A DNA stretch of 64,000 nt from Casuarina equisetifolia (Eukaryota; Streptophyta; Magnoliopsida; Fagales; Casuarinaceae), in contig CM052362.1 of assembly GCA_028551475.1 (NCBI GenBank), positions 70,166 to 134,165 of the forward strand. Reading direction: 5' to 3'. Positions 10,080 to 21,614 of this stretch are shown piece by piece. Below the pieces are notes generated by a model, which did not search any database, was not told the DNA's origin, and was given only the letters and a program-made list of their open reading frames with translations. The position numbers and the translations under genes are program-made. Positions within the stretch are counted from its first letter, which is position 1; the number at the start of each line of letters is the position of its first letter.

Positions 10080-11351
10080 TGTTTGGTGAAATCTAAATGC
10101 AAGTGAACATGTCGAATAAGTAATAAAATGATAAGAAAGATATCATTCCACAAAGATTGGTGATTACTAAACCAATTAATTACTAACAGTGAACAACTCT
10201 TAAAATTTATCTAGCAAATTAAATTGATAGATGATATATTAACTAACTAAATCTAAAAAAACTAAATACAAGAAATATGTTAGAGCATATGATTTCACCA
10301 TAATTATTAGGTATTAATATTGATTATTTATGCTTGTAAGAGGGATAATATTTATGTGATGGCGGAATCTCCTAATTTATTTACTATCCTATGTCTAGGT
10401 ATAACAAACCTACTTAGTTCATTAACTCACTATATCTCTATATGTGAATTGAAACAAACCAAATGCATTAGGATCTATGAACATTCCCAGTTTACACCGA
10501 AAGCCACACAAACAATATGGTATATGTCTATCCATATTTAATTTATGGTTACATATTACAAGAAACAATTGCATATCATCTCCTGTCGGTCTCAAACATG
10601 CAAATCAGATCATTTAAGTGGTAGCTAATCACTTAAAAGCATTAAACATAGTAATATATAACTTCACATAAACAAAATATCTTGCAAAACATAATAATCA
10701 TAAGATTCATACCATCATAATTAGGTTACATCGTAGCTCTAACAAAAATAAACTAAAACATAAAGAAATAATGAGGAAGATAGTAATAAGAAATAAAGAA
10801 GGCATCTTGAATCCAAGAATAAGAAGTCTGTCACCCTTTTTGTCTTCTCTTCAAGAAAACCTTGAATTCTTGGCCTCTTTCTTGAGTCGTGCTCAATTTC
10901 CTCCTTTCCTTCGTTTGCCTCTTCTCTTCTCTTAAATAAGGTTTAGGTTTAGATTTATCTCCTATCCTAATATAATTGGGTTTTAGAGACCTAAAACAAT
11001 TGAGTTTTGAACTCTTAATTTAATTAGATTTTGAACTCCTAATTTAATTAGGCTTTGAACTCGTAATATGATTAGGTTTTCTAATTATTTAGAAAACCCA
11101 ATAACAATAAAATCTAATAACAATCATTCAAAGCCCAAGCCTATCTTGACTTTCTTGATCTTGATATTACGATTTTGTCACACAATAAACATCAGGCTCT
11201 CCATGTTCATCCCTTTTCTCCTTGCATCCTTGTGCTACATAAACAAGATAAATTTAGATAAATAAAAAGGATTTCAAATATTTTCTCACAATTATTAAAG
11301 TTATTTATTACCTAAAATAGGTAAAATAACTCTATAAAAATAGAGTTATCA
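10080..11351 (-). repeat. Gypsy-B 3' LTR
   Basis: TGTTTGGTGAAATCTAAATG...AGAGTTATCA. It is near-identical in order and length to 14873-16145; visible differences are scattered single bases. On its inner side lies the minus-strand polypurine tract. Confidence 0.9.
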
Positions 11352-11369
11352 AAACTCCCAAACTTAACA
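11352..11369 (-). other. Gypsy-B polypurine tract
   Basis: On the minus strand a GTTAAGTTTGGGAGTTT-type run sits directly before the LTR start TGATAACTC, the expected site for plus-strand priming. A GAGGACTAG-type short palindrome precedes it. Confidence 0.75.
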
Positions 11370-12984
11370 TTTTGCTAGTCCTCTAGCAAAAGTAATAAAC
11401 AATATATGTTTTAGACAAAACCCCTTCATGATTTTCTCCCATAATTGCTCAACTTAACAATTCAAAGAAAAATATAGCTTTCATCCAAACACCACAATTG
11501 TTTCATAAGATAAGATAGACTCTTAACTATGTTGACCACATGTGTGTGTGTAAGTCCTCATCTTTTCAACTATATGCATTCCAAATAAATTCACATTAAT
11601 ATGCAACCTCTCAAAATCTTTAACTAAACCTCATAGGTTTGCTTTTCATTCCTCTCTCCACTAATGTAGGCCAATCATTTAACCAAGAATCAATAGGACT
11701 TTTATAAGCTTGTAATGTAAGGCTGGGCTAGGGGTAAGATGGAAGTCATTTAGGCTTAATTCACCCATGAACACATTACTTTCTAAGATCTCATAAAAAA
11801 CTTTTGTCACTTTCTAACATCACTTCTTTTTTTTTCTTTTTTTTTCATTTTTGTAAATGATCTTTCTATCACCACTTCTCCCATTCTTTTCTTCCCAAAA
11901 ATACTTGATTTCACTTGGATTTTGACACTCACAAAAGTCACAATCATGCTTGCAATAATAAGGCAAGTAGTAGGACTAGAAATGTAACCATTATAATCTT
12001 ATCTTGCTGATGATATCCAACTACTATGCAAAAGCCAATATCTGAACCTTGAGTGGCTTGAATTTAACAATAAGTAATAAATTCCAATCTTGGACAAATG
12101 TTGCATTTCCCTTTTTTTTTTTTTGCATTCACAAAAGCAACATATTATGCTACATAATCATTGCAATCAACATCCTTCCCATATAACATCCTTCCCCTCA
12201 ACTTCTCTTCACTCAAATAAACTTATATCCTAAAAATCAATATGTTCAAGGGTGCGGGACAAAAAGATAATTTGTCAAAGGCTCAAAGGTATATATATAT
12301 GTGGGTGTCATAAAAGAAATGGATAAGAATCAAGGCTCAGCAGGGTGACTGATGATAAATAAATAGGGTTAGCTTGAAAAGCTCAAACGATCCAAAGAAT
12401 GGCCTAAATCATTTTCTCAATTAGATGTAGCCTAGGATTTTGCCTCAAGAGGAAATCAAACAAATTCTAAGATCCAAATGAGATTTAAGAAAATCACATA
12501 CTTTACATGAATGTTCTCTAGAGATACACCAAATTTAAAAAATGAAGGACTTTTAGTGCTCAATAGGTGGATTAACATAATCAAAATCATACTTAACTCA
12601 CACCACAATTGCAGGTTTGAACAAAATCTATATCTTCCAAAGAATCACCAAGAATTCACAACATGGGACGTAATCATGACATAAAAAAAATTCAATCAAA
12701 TTTGGCACAAAAGTTCTTTCCCTACCCCAAACTTGAATGAAGCATTGTCCTCAATGTAAAAACAAAAGAAATCAATAATAAAGAAGGAATAAGAAAACTC
12801 CTTTGATTGCAAGTTGTCAAAATGGAGCTGTGATGAGCATATGATCACAGCCTTCTAACCAAACTGCTAACAAAATACTTAGGTTGCCTCCCAAGAAGCG
12901 CTTGCTTTATAGTTTTCAGCCAAACTATCTTCCACATGTTGCTCAAGGAGGATGAAACTCCAATAGTTTAGGAGACAGCTTGTG
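11370..12984 (-). other. Gypsy-B 3' non-coding internal region
   Basis: No reading frame of note. It contains on the minus strand AGCGCTTCTTGGGAGGCAAC (12888-12907), a conserved stretch after gag, and a second polypurine-like AAGTTTGGGGTAGGG near 12720-12736. The corresponding part of Gypsy-A is 16724-18044 plus 26845-27580. Function of this long non-coding tail is unknown. Confidence 0.6.
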
Positions 12985-14550
12985 TCATTTGATTGTTGAG
13001 CATTCTTCAATAAGCACAACTGTCTCATATACTTCCAACTTCCTTTTGTTTTCCAATATCTCGTTCAACAATTTTGCACAACTAGATATTTGAACTAGAG
13101 CATCTGCAAAAGAAATGTTAATGTGCAGTTTTAAAGATATATCAAAGAATTCCAAAAACTGCTTATCTTTTACACTTTGCTGGAATCTTTGGGGAGATGG
13201 AGCTGGAGGCATAAAGGACATAGGATTTTCTGGAACAAACTTGCTCCTAGGTGCCTCCTCAAGTTGTATGCTGACATCTTTATCATTATCTTTGAGACTC
13301 TCCTTGTCAACATCAACTTCTTCTACTTGCTTGCCACATGTTGGGGTTATTGCCTCTACGGTATCTTCAAGACTTTTCTCTATATCACTAGGCAAAGACC
13401 CCTCCTGATTCTCTGAGATCATACTAATGAGCTGACTCATCTGTACCTCTAATTTTTAGATTGAAGCTTCTTATCTTTGGAATCTCTCTTCGTTGTTTTG
13501 CATCATCTTAGCGAAGATGTCCTCTAAATTAGGCTTCGACTCTTCGGTTTGCTTAAATGTTGGTGACAGTCTCATATCATTTGGGTTACTCCATGAAAAA
13601 TTTTGATGATTGTGCCATCCCAAATTGTATACATTGGAGTAATAATCATTTTGTGACCTGTTAGGAATCCCAACAAAATTAGCATAATTATTATAATGAG
13701 GATAAGGGTTACCTACTTGACATTCCATGCTCTCATGTGCTCAACTATAAAATTCACATGATCTACTTTGATATCTCACAACTGGAGTATTTAGGTTGTC
13801 TATCTTCTCATTGAGCACTTCCAATTATGCAAACATTATGGTGAAGATATCTTCTTCATGGACTCCACTTGCTTGATGCATTGGTAGTCTCTCAGTAGAC
13901 CATTAATAGCTATTGAATGTCATCTCCTCTAGGAGGTTAAATGCCTCTTTTGGTGTTCTACTATGTAAGTCCCCTCCTTCGGCCGTATCAATTACAAAAC
14001 GAAGATTTGTACTACACCCATCATAGAAAGTTTGTACTTGTAACCAAATGGGTAGTCCATGATCTGGACATCTCCTCAAAAGTTCCTTGAATCTTTCCCA
14101 AACTTTATATAATGATTCATTGTCCATCTACATAAAAGTAATAATATCGTTTCGCATTTTTACATATTTTTCCGAATGAAAGAACTTATCAAGAAATTTA
14201 TGAGCCAAATCATCCCATGCAGTAATCAATCCTGCAAAAAAAGAAGAGAACTAATTTTTAGTTGTATCTCTAAGAGAAAATGGAAATAGTTTCAACCTAA
14301 TAACATCTTCTGCAACTCCATGATCTCCAATCATGTCATAGAATTCAAGGAATGCTTCAATGTGAGTATTTGGATCCTCATTTGGTAGCCCACTATATTG
14401 CATAGATTTTTGAAGCATCTTGATGAGCACGGGCTTGATCTCAAAGTTATTTGCTTGAATTGCAGGCCTTTGGAAGCTTGATGTGGCACTCCAAAATGTT
14501 GGTATAACATAGTCTTTTAAAAGTCTATGTGTACCATCATATCTCGCCAT
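12985..14550 (-). pseudogene. Gypsy-B gag, full-length frame with in-frame stops
   Basis: From ATG at 14550 to the stop at 12985 the frame stays open in register for 522 codons, with no frameshift and seven internal stops (14251, 14128, 13903, about 13825, about 13739, 13471, 13456). Order: MARYDGTHRLL, ANNFEIKPVLIKML, DVIRLKLFPFSLRD (Retrotrans_gag core), KVWERFKELLRRCPDHGL, a Tyr/Asn-rich middle with YSNVYNLGWHNHQNFSW, an acidic spacer, and LHINISFADALVQ near the C-terminus. That last motif normally begins the protease-side region in Athila/Tat elements, but here the frame ends at ECSTIK with no protease. The stops fit C/G-to-T/A decay. Confidence 0.9.
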
Positions 14551-14848
14551 CTTTGTTGCTTAATCTTTCACAATAACAACTTAACAAGGAAATTTTTTTT
14601 TTCAAAATAAAAATAATGATGCAAAATAAAAATAAAACAAAAAAATGATTTTTTTTCTTTTTTTTTTCAACAACTAAAAAGAAAAATGATTTGATTTTTT
14701 TTTGTTTCAAGAACTAGAAAAAAAAATTTCAAGAATTAAAAGAAACAATTTTTATTTTCAAGAATTAAAAAAATTTAAAAGAAAATAAAAGCTAGATTAA
14801 ACCTAGAAATCATTCGGTATTAATATTAATTAGCAATAAAACAACCAA

Positions 14849-14866
14849 TCCCCAACAACAGCGCCA
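14849..14866 (-). other. Gypsy-B primer-binding site
   Basis: On the minus strand TGGCGCTGTTGTTGGGGA follows the 5' LTR end by six bases, two substitutions from the common Athila/Tat type. Confidence 0.8.
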
Positions 14867-14872
14867 AAAACT

Positions 14873-16145
14873 TGTTCAGTGAAATCTAAATGCAAATGAA
14901 CATGTCGAACAAGTAATATAATGATAAGAAAGATATCGTCCCATAAAGATTGGTGATTACTAAACCAATTAATTACTAACAGTGAACAACTCCTAAAATT
15001 TATCTAGCAAATTAAATTGATAGATGATAGATTAACTAACTAAATCTAAAAAAACTAAATACAAAAAATATGTTAGAGCATATGATTTCACCATAATTAC
15101 TAGATATTAATATTGATTATTTATGCTTGTAAAAGGAATAATATTTATGTGATGACGGAATCTCTTAATTTATTTACTATCCTATGTATAGGTATAGCAA
15201 ACCTACTTAGTTCATTAACTCACTATATCTTTATATGTGAATTGAAACAAACCAAATGCATTAGGATCTATGAATATTCCCAGTTTACACCGAAAGCCAC
15301 ACAAATAATATGGTATATGTTTATCCATATTTAATTTATGGTTACACATTACAAGAAACAATTGCATATCATCTCCTGTCGGTCTCAAACATGCAAATCA
15401 GATCATTTAAGTGGTAGCTAATCACTTAAAAGCATTAAACATAGTAATATATAACTTCACATAAACAAAATATCTTGCAAAACATAATAATCATAAGATT
15501 CATACCATCATAATTAGGTTACATCGTAGCTTTAACAAAAATAAACTAAAACATAAAGAAATAATGAGGAAGAATAGTAATAAGAAATAAAAAAGGCATC
15601 TTGAATCTAAGAACAAGAAGTCTGTCACCCTTTTTATCTTTTCTTCAAGAAAACCTTGAATTCTTGGCCTCTTTCTTGAGTTGTGCTCAATTTCCTCCTT
15701 TCCTTCTTTTGCCTTTACTCTTCTCTTAAATAGGGTTTAGGTTTAGACCTATCTCCTATCCTGATATAATTGGGATTTAGAGACCTAAAATAATTGGGTT
15801 TTGAACTCTTAATTTAATTAGGTTTTGAACTCCTAATTTAATTAGGCTTTGAACTCTTAATATGATTAGGTTTTCTAATTATTTAGAAAACCCAATAACA
15901 ATAAAATCTAATAACAATCATTCAAAGCCCAAGCCTATCTTGACTCTCTTGATCTTGATATTATGATTTTGCCACACAATAAACATCAGGCTCTCCATGT
16001 TCATTCCTTTTCTCCTTGCCTCCTTGTCCTACATAAACAAGATAAATTTAGATAAATAAAGAGGAGTTCAAATATTTTCTCACAATTATTAAAGTTATTT
16101 ATTACCTAAAATAGGTAAAATAACTTTATAAAAATAGAGTTATCA
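14873..16145 (-). repeat. Gypsy-B 5' LTR
   Basis: TGTTCAGTGAAATCTAAATG...AGAGTTATCA, followed by the flanking GTAAC. It pairs with 10080-11351 and with the solo LTR at 51695-52906. Confidence 0.9.
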
Positions 16146-16150
16146 GTAAC

Positions 16151-16723
16151 CTAAGTGAGATGAGACTACAACCAATATTTAGGCAAACATAAGAGGTGAA
16201 ACCTAATTTCGAGAATATGATCACTGAGTTGGCCATCACCACACAGAACTTTACAAAAGAGACTGAAGCAAAATTTCATAATCAAGAAGCAAGCTTTCAA
16301 AGACAAGAAGCTTCAATTTGAAAATTAGAGAAATGCCTTACATATACCACAGAGGCAATAGCCCTAACATGTGGTAAGCAAATGGGAGAAGTTGATGTTG
16401 ACAATGAGAGTCACAAAGATAATGATAAAGATGTTAGCATACAACTTAAGGAGGCACCTAAGAGCAAGCTTGTTCCAGAAAGTCCTATTCCCTTTATGCT
16501 TCCAACTCCACTTCCCCAAAGATTCCAGCAACACGAAAAAGATAAGCAATTTTTGGAATTCCTTGATATATCTTTAAAACTACATATTAACATTCCTTTT
16601 GTAGCTACTCTAGTTCAAATGTCCAGCTGTGCAAAATTGTTGAAAAAGATACTAGAGAACAAAAGGAAGCTGGAACTATATGAGACTGTAATGTTAGCTA
16701 AAGAATGCTCAACTATCAAATGA
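16151..16723 (+). pseudogene. Gypsy-A gag, 3' portion
   Basis: This continues Gypsy-A gag beyond the Gypsy-B insertion. After patches with stops, a clean stretch from about 16382 reads VDVDNESHKDNDKDVS, then LPQRFQQHEKDKQFLEFLD and LHINIPFVATLVQMSSCAKL, and ends ECSTIK-stop at 16723. The same ending occurs in Gypsy-B, so both elements share a Gag that stops before any protease. Confidence 0.85.
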
Positions 16724-18044
16724 CATAAGCTATCTCCTAAATTGTTGGAGTTTCATCCTCCTTGAGCAATAACATGGAAGATAGTTTGGCTGAAAACTAT
16801 AAAGCAAGCGCTTCTTGAGAGGCAACCTAAGCATAATTTTATTAATCTTTTGGCTATGAAGCTGTCACCATATTCTCATCACAGCTCCATTTTGTCAACC
16901 TACAATCAGAGGAGTTTTCCTTGTTCTTTCCTTACTATTGCTTTATTTTCTTTTATTATTAAGGAGAATGCTTCATGTAAGTTTGAGAGTACTGCTATTG
17001 TTGGAAGTGTGCTGTTTTGTTGGGTTATGCTGGAAGTTGTATATTGTGGTAGTTGTGGTTGTGTTGGAAGTAAATTGGGAGTATATTGGAAGTGTTTTAT
17101 GTTGTGTTGGAAATGTTGTGATATTATTATAAGTATATTATGGGTTGTGTTGAATTTTTTTTTTTGTTTTGTATCAAAAGTTGTGTGAATTTTATTTTTT
17201 TATGTTGGACTATGATTTCTATGATTGAATCCTTTATTGTGAATTCTTGGTGATTCTTAGGGAGATGCAGATTTTGTTCAAACTTGCAATTATGGTATGA
17301 TGTAAGTGTGATTCTGATTATGTTAATTCACCTATTGAGTACTAAAAGTCTGCATTTTCTTGAAATTATGTATATCTCTAGAGAATATTCATGTGAAGTG
17401 TGTGATTTTCTTGAATTTCACCTGGATCTTAGAATTTCTTGATTTCCTTTTAAGGTGAAATCCTAGGTTGCATCTGACTAAGAAAATGATTTAGGCCATC
17501 TTTGGATCGATTAAGCCTTTCAAGCTAACCTTATTTACTTATCCTTAATCACCCCGCTGAGCCTTGTTCTTATCCTGATTTTGTTAAATGACACATGCAC
17601 ATATATCTATGAGCCTTTTAATCAATTTCTCTCATTGTCCTATTCCCATGAACATATTGACTTTTGGTATATACGAGTTTATTTGAGCATAAGAGAAGTT
17701 GAAGGGAAGGATGTAGTATGATTGATTGCAATGATTGTGTGCAGTACAATTTGTAAATGCAAATGAAAATGAAAAAAAAAAAAAGAACCATTTGCTTTAG
17801 AATGAAATAATCTTATTCTCTTTTGTTAAATTCAAGCCACATAATTCTCTAAAGGAGATCTTTGAGCATTATTATTAAATATCATTGATAAAAGAGGATT
17901 GAGGTGGCTATATGTGCAAATGCTTTTATTTTTACTTTGTCATTGCACACATGATTGTGGCTTTTGGATATTGTCAAAGTATGATTAGACAAGAAAGAAT
18001 GAGACTAAGTGGCGATAGAAAGATCATCTTCAAGGAGTAAAAAG
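16724..18044 (+). other. Gypsy-A 3' non-coding internal region (part 1)
   Basis: Holds AAGCAAGCGCTTCTTGAGAG shortly after gag, shared with Gypsy-B. It then has a T/G-rich insertion at about 16990-17215 with repeated TTGTGTTGGAAGT-like phrases that Gypsy-B lacks. The rest aligns to Gypsy-B 11740-12700 in reverse. Ends at the Copia-2 target site AAAAG (18040-18044). Confidence 0.6.
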
Positions 18045-19679
18045 TGTTGGAAAATAGGGTTTTGTTGTGACTGAAAATATTTTCTTATAAATATCAATTC
18101 TCAAATTATGTTTTTCTAAATGGTCAAAAAGAAAAGCTATAGAAAGTAAAAGGTGTATAAATTATAATATCTATTAATGATATTATAAAGTAACCAGGTT
18201 CCTACATTTCCTCATAAAATATATTCTTAAAGTCTTTGTGACATATATTCAAATATATGTTGATTATTTGAATATATTGATTATTTAAATAGTTCTTCAA
18301 GAAATATAAAATATATTTGAATATATTTTAATTTAGGAACATGATACTTGGTTTGGTGAAATTGTAAGAACAATACATTAGCTCAAAATCAATATATGCA
18401 ATACATTAAAAATGTATTGATATTGGACCGTGTATTGATATTAGACCGTGTATTGATATTGGACCTTGTTGATATTGGACCATATATACATGCTGAATAT
18501 ATTATTACTGTGTTGGACTTTTGCTACTGGACTATGAGAATATAGGTGCAACCTAAGTTCACATCAGTCTGACCCCGTTCCTTGATATGGTTTCGTCTTG
18601 ATCATATCAGAGGCTTCTTGGATACGCTTACTGGCTATGACGTCGTTTCACTTAAGGGCATATAAGACGTGCTTATTCTTCGATAGGTTATGCCCTAGCC
18701 GCTTCACTTCTCTTCAACGCTGCCTTTGCTTCTCTTAAGCGCCGAGACTTCAACGGGATGAATCTAGAGGAGACAAGCTATCAAAACGGTCAGATTTTAA
18801 TCAAAAGATTGAAATGAGGCTGATTTGGTGGATAGCCTACTATTCCTAATGGGAATAAGGCTATGGTTTAGGTTTGATTGAAAGAAAAGCTCTAGATCTA
18901 CTTCTATTTAAAGGAGATGTGTACGTGAAGGTTCTGGCTTGATGATATACATCTATTTGAAGCATTCTCTTTGTAAAGAATATCGACTAAGCTTACTTAC
19001 CATTTGATTCGAATATGTTCATCATTCGGTGGTTCACAAGCATTCGGTGGTTCACAAGCATTCGGTGATATTGAATTATCTGGTTTGATCTTCGATTATA
19101 TCTTTGATTATAGCTTGTATAACATTATTTATATGTTGATTTCACTTATAAACATTCTTTGCACATAAATTTTGAGGAAAGTCCAAAACCCTAATTTCTT
19201 CAAATTGGGGATTTCGTGATAGGAGCTTTGTGTCTTGATATACTTGTTTGAATAGCTCCTCTGATTAGCAATATCCCATAAACTAACATATTATTTGGGG
19301 ATTTGCTACTGTATATGATCTTTTGATTATTATTTGTATTCACACTTGATAATTCCTTTGAGAATGAATTATTTGGATTAGGGAAAACGTATTCTCCACA
19401 TCAGGTTAAGTAAAGGTGACTTCAATTGGTTGGATTGAAGGAGAAGAAGGTGGATGTAAGACTCTGAGATAGAGTGCTAAACCACCATGGTAAATTGGGT
19501 GTTGATTCTCTTTCTCCCTACTTGATTACTTATTCTGTTTGATTACAATTCTATTTGATTACTTATTGTCATACAAATAGTAAAATTATTTGATTGAATA
19601 AATTTAAGAAAAACAAAAGTACAGTTTCGGTACAAAAACAATTCAACCCCCCCTTCTTGTTAAGCCATAAAACCCAATA
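18045..19679 (+). repeat. Copia-2 5' LTR (1635 bp)
   Basis: Contains a TTGATATTGGACC.TGTA 21-bp repeat near 18416-18480 and a doubled CATTCGGTGGTTCACAAG at 19024-19062. The 3' LTR has these in different copy numbers. Confidence 0.9.
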
Positions 19680-19740
19680 ATTGGCATCGGAATCAGGTTC
19701 TCTAATTAAAAGGACTAACATCCTAGAGTAGATCCACACT

Positions 19741-20645
19741 ATGACATCTAAAAAAGGGTTAGTTGTTATGGGGTTTAACAAACCTTCTTTGTTTGATGGC
19801 AAAAATTTTAGGCATTGGAAATAATTAATGTAAGTCTTCATAATAGGCCAAGATCCAGAAGCTTTGCAAGTAAGCAAGAAGGGTATTACATTACCCGAAA
19901 TTGATGAATGGTCAAAAAATGAAGCTAAAGTAATGGGGTTAAATGCAAAGTCCATGAATATGATCTATAGTGGTCTTAGAGCACATGAGTTTAACAAAGT
20001 GTCATCTTGCACCACCAGTGTAGAAATTTGGAATAAGTTAGAAGTTATTTATGGAGAAACTAAAAAGGTAAAGTCCTCTAAAGTTAATATGCTTACACAT
20101 GACTATGAATTTTTTGTTATGAAAGATTCTGAACTATTAGTGATATATTTGGTAGATTTACTGAAATTATCTATGAACTTAAATTGCTAGGAAAAACCTA
20201 TACAAATGAAGAAATGGTAAGAAAAATGTTAGTATCCCTACCCGAAAGTTGGGATCCTAAAAAGATGGCTATAGAAGAAGCTCATGACCTAGAGGTGCTG
20301 ACCTTAGATGAGTTGCTAAGTTCTCTTAAGACTCATGAGATGCAGCTTATGACAAGACAAAAAGAAAAGGAAAATAGGAGATCACTTACACTTAAAGTAG
20401 AAATTGAAAAGGTTGAAGAGGAAGAGTCAGAAAATGATGAAGTAGCTCTTATAGCTAGAAGATTTAGAAAATTTCTAAGAAAAAGCTTAAACAAAAACAT
20501 AGGGCAAAATAGGAGAAAAGAATTAAATGAACCTAGGGAGAATATGTGCTATGAATGCAGGAAACCAAGACATATCAAGATTGATTGTCCAATAATCAAG
20601 AAGAGGAATAGCAAGAACAAAAAGAAGGCAATGATTGCTGCCTAG
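19741..20645 (+). pseudogene. Copia-2 gag
   Basis: Opens at ATG 19741 (MTSKKGLVVMGFNKPSLFDG), with stops at about 19822 and 19828. The frame runs through EIWNKLEVIYGETKKVK, then shifts near 20184 into MVRKMLVSLPESWDPK and TLDELLSSLKTHE, as in the copia UBN2/gag domain. A CCHC zinc knuckle CYECRKPRHIKIDC at about 20548-20589 is intact (CX2CX4HX4C). It ends at a stop near 20643. The role would be particle assembly and RNA packaging. Confidence 0.9.
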
Positions 20646-21610
20646 GATGATGAGAACTCCTCATCTGATGAAGAAACTCAAGAAGAGGTTGCACATCTAT
20701 GCCTAAACACAACAGCAACTCTTGAGGAAGAAAATAATGAGGTAAACGATTTTGAATTGTTTCTTCAAATAAATTCTGGATTAGAAACTGCATTTTCTGA
20801 CCTAGTTGAATATACAAATAAATTAAAAGATAAATACAGAAAGTTAAAAGCAAAAAATAAATCTGAAAAACAAGAACAGTTGACTTCTGTACAAAAAATT
20901 GATTTTATTGATAAACAAAGCACATAACTTACTGCATATAAAGATCAAGTTGAAAAGAAAAATGTCTTGATGTCCTTGAATGATGACATTGTTATTTCTG
21001 CTAATGCATACATGAAATATGATGCTTGTATGACTGATATATATGAAAAACAAGGAAAACATGAAAACATGCAAGAAGGAGCAGAAACTTTCTGTAGTGA
21101 CAGTCATCCTCTAAAATTAAAATACATGCAGATTCACATGTATGTGTTGAAAATCTTAAAAATAGAGTCTGTGAACTTGAAAAAGAAAACTGTGACTTAA
21201 AATCAAAACTTGATGCAAGTAACATACTGTTAAAGAAATTTACAAATTGTAGTTGCATGTTAGATAGAATTCTAAACTCTCAAAGAGGTATATACAATAA
21301 GGCGGGACTAGGGTGTAAACTGAATGATAAATCAAAATCATTTACCCATTTCTTTAAGGAAAAAGAATGTTCAATTCCGCTGCATGAAAACAAATGCTCT
21401 TTCTATAATTATTTTGGTCATAATTTTCATAAATGTCTCATAAGACCTAAAAAGGCTTACAAAGTAAAGAAACTTTGGTTGCCTAAGAATGACAAAAATC
21501 TAAGTCGAACTAACACTCATGGACTCAAAGTAAAAAGGGTACCAAGCATTTCAACAATTAAATTTGTTTTTGCAAGATATGAATGCATAGATAAGGAACA
21601 AAAAGCTCAA
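20646..21610 (+). pseudogene. Copia-2 gag-protease spacer
   Basis: Acidic start (DDENSSSDEETQEEV), then Lys/Glu-rich stretches of coiled-coil character (LKDKYRKLKAKN, VCELEKENCDLKSKLD), then LDRILNSQRG and a second knuckle-like CSFYNYFGHNFHKC in which the second Cys is Tyr. Frames 0 and 2 alternate, so at least one frameshift lies near 21200-21260. Confidence 0.75.
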
Positions 21611-21614
21611 GAAC

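Larger units (their letters stand above)
10080..16145 (-). mobile_element. Gypsy-B: gag-only Ty3/gypsy element nested in Gypsy-A
   Basis: In plus coordinates the two LTRs are 10080-11351 (3' LTR) and 14873-16145 (5' LTR), 1272 and 1273 bp. Both start TGTT and end AGTTATCA. The minus-strand primer site (14849-14866) and gag (14550-12985) set the orientation. It interrupts Gypsy-A gag: matching Gag sequence ends at 10074 and resumes at 16151. Flanking ATAAT/GTAAC is a degenerate 5-bp target duplication with two transitions. The 3.5-kb internal region has gag and non-coding sequence but no pol. The two LTRs are very similar, so this insertion is younger than Gypsy-A's own decay. Confidence 0.9.

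Noticed and set aside
16850-17188. Frame rich in Val, Cys and Trp
   Set aside because: It comes from a TTGTG/GGAAGT-rich stretch in the Gypsy-A tail; composition alone explains it.
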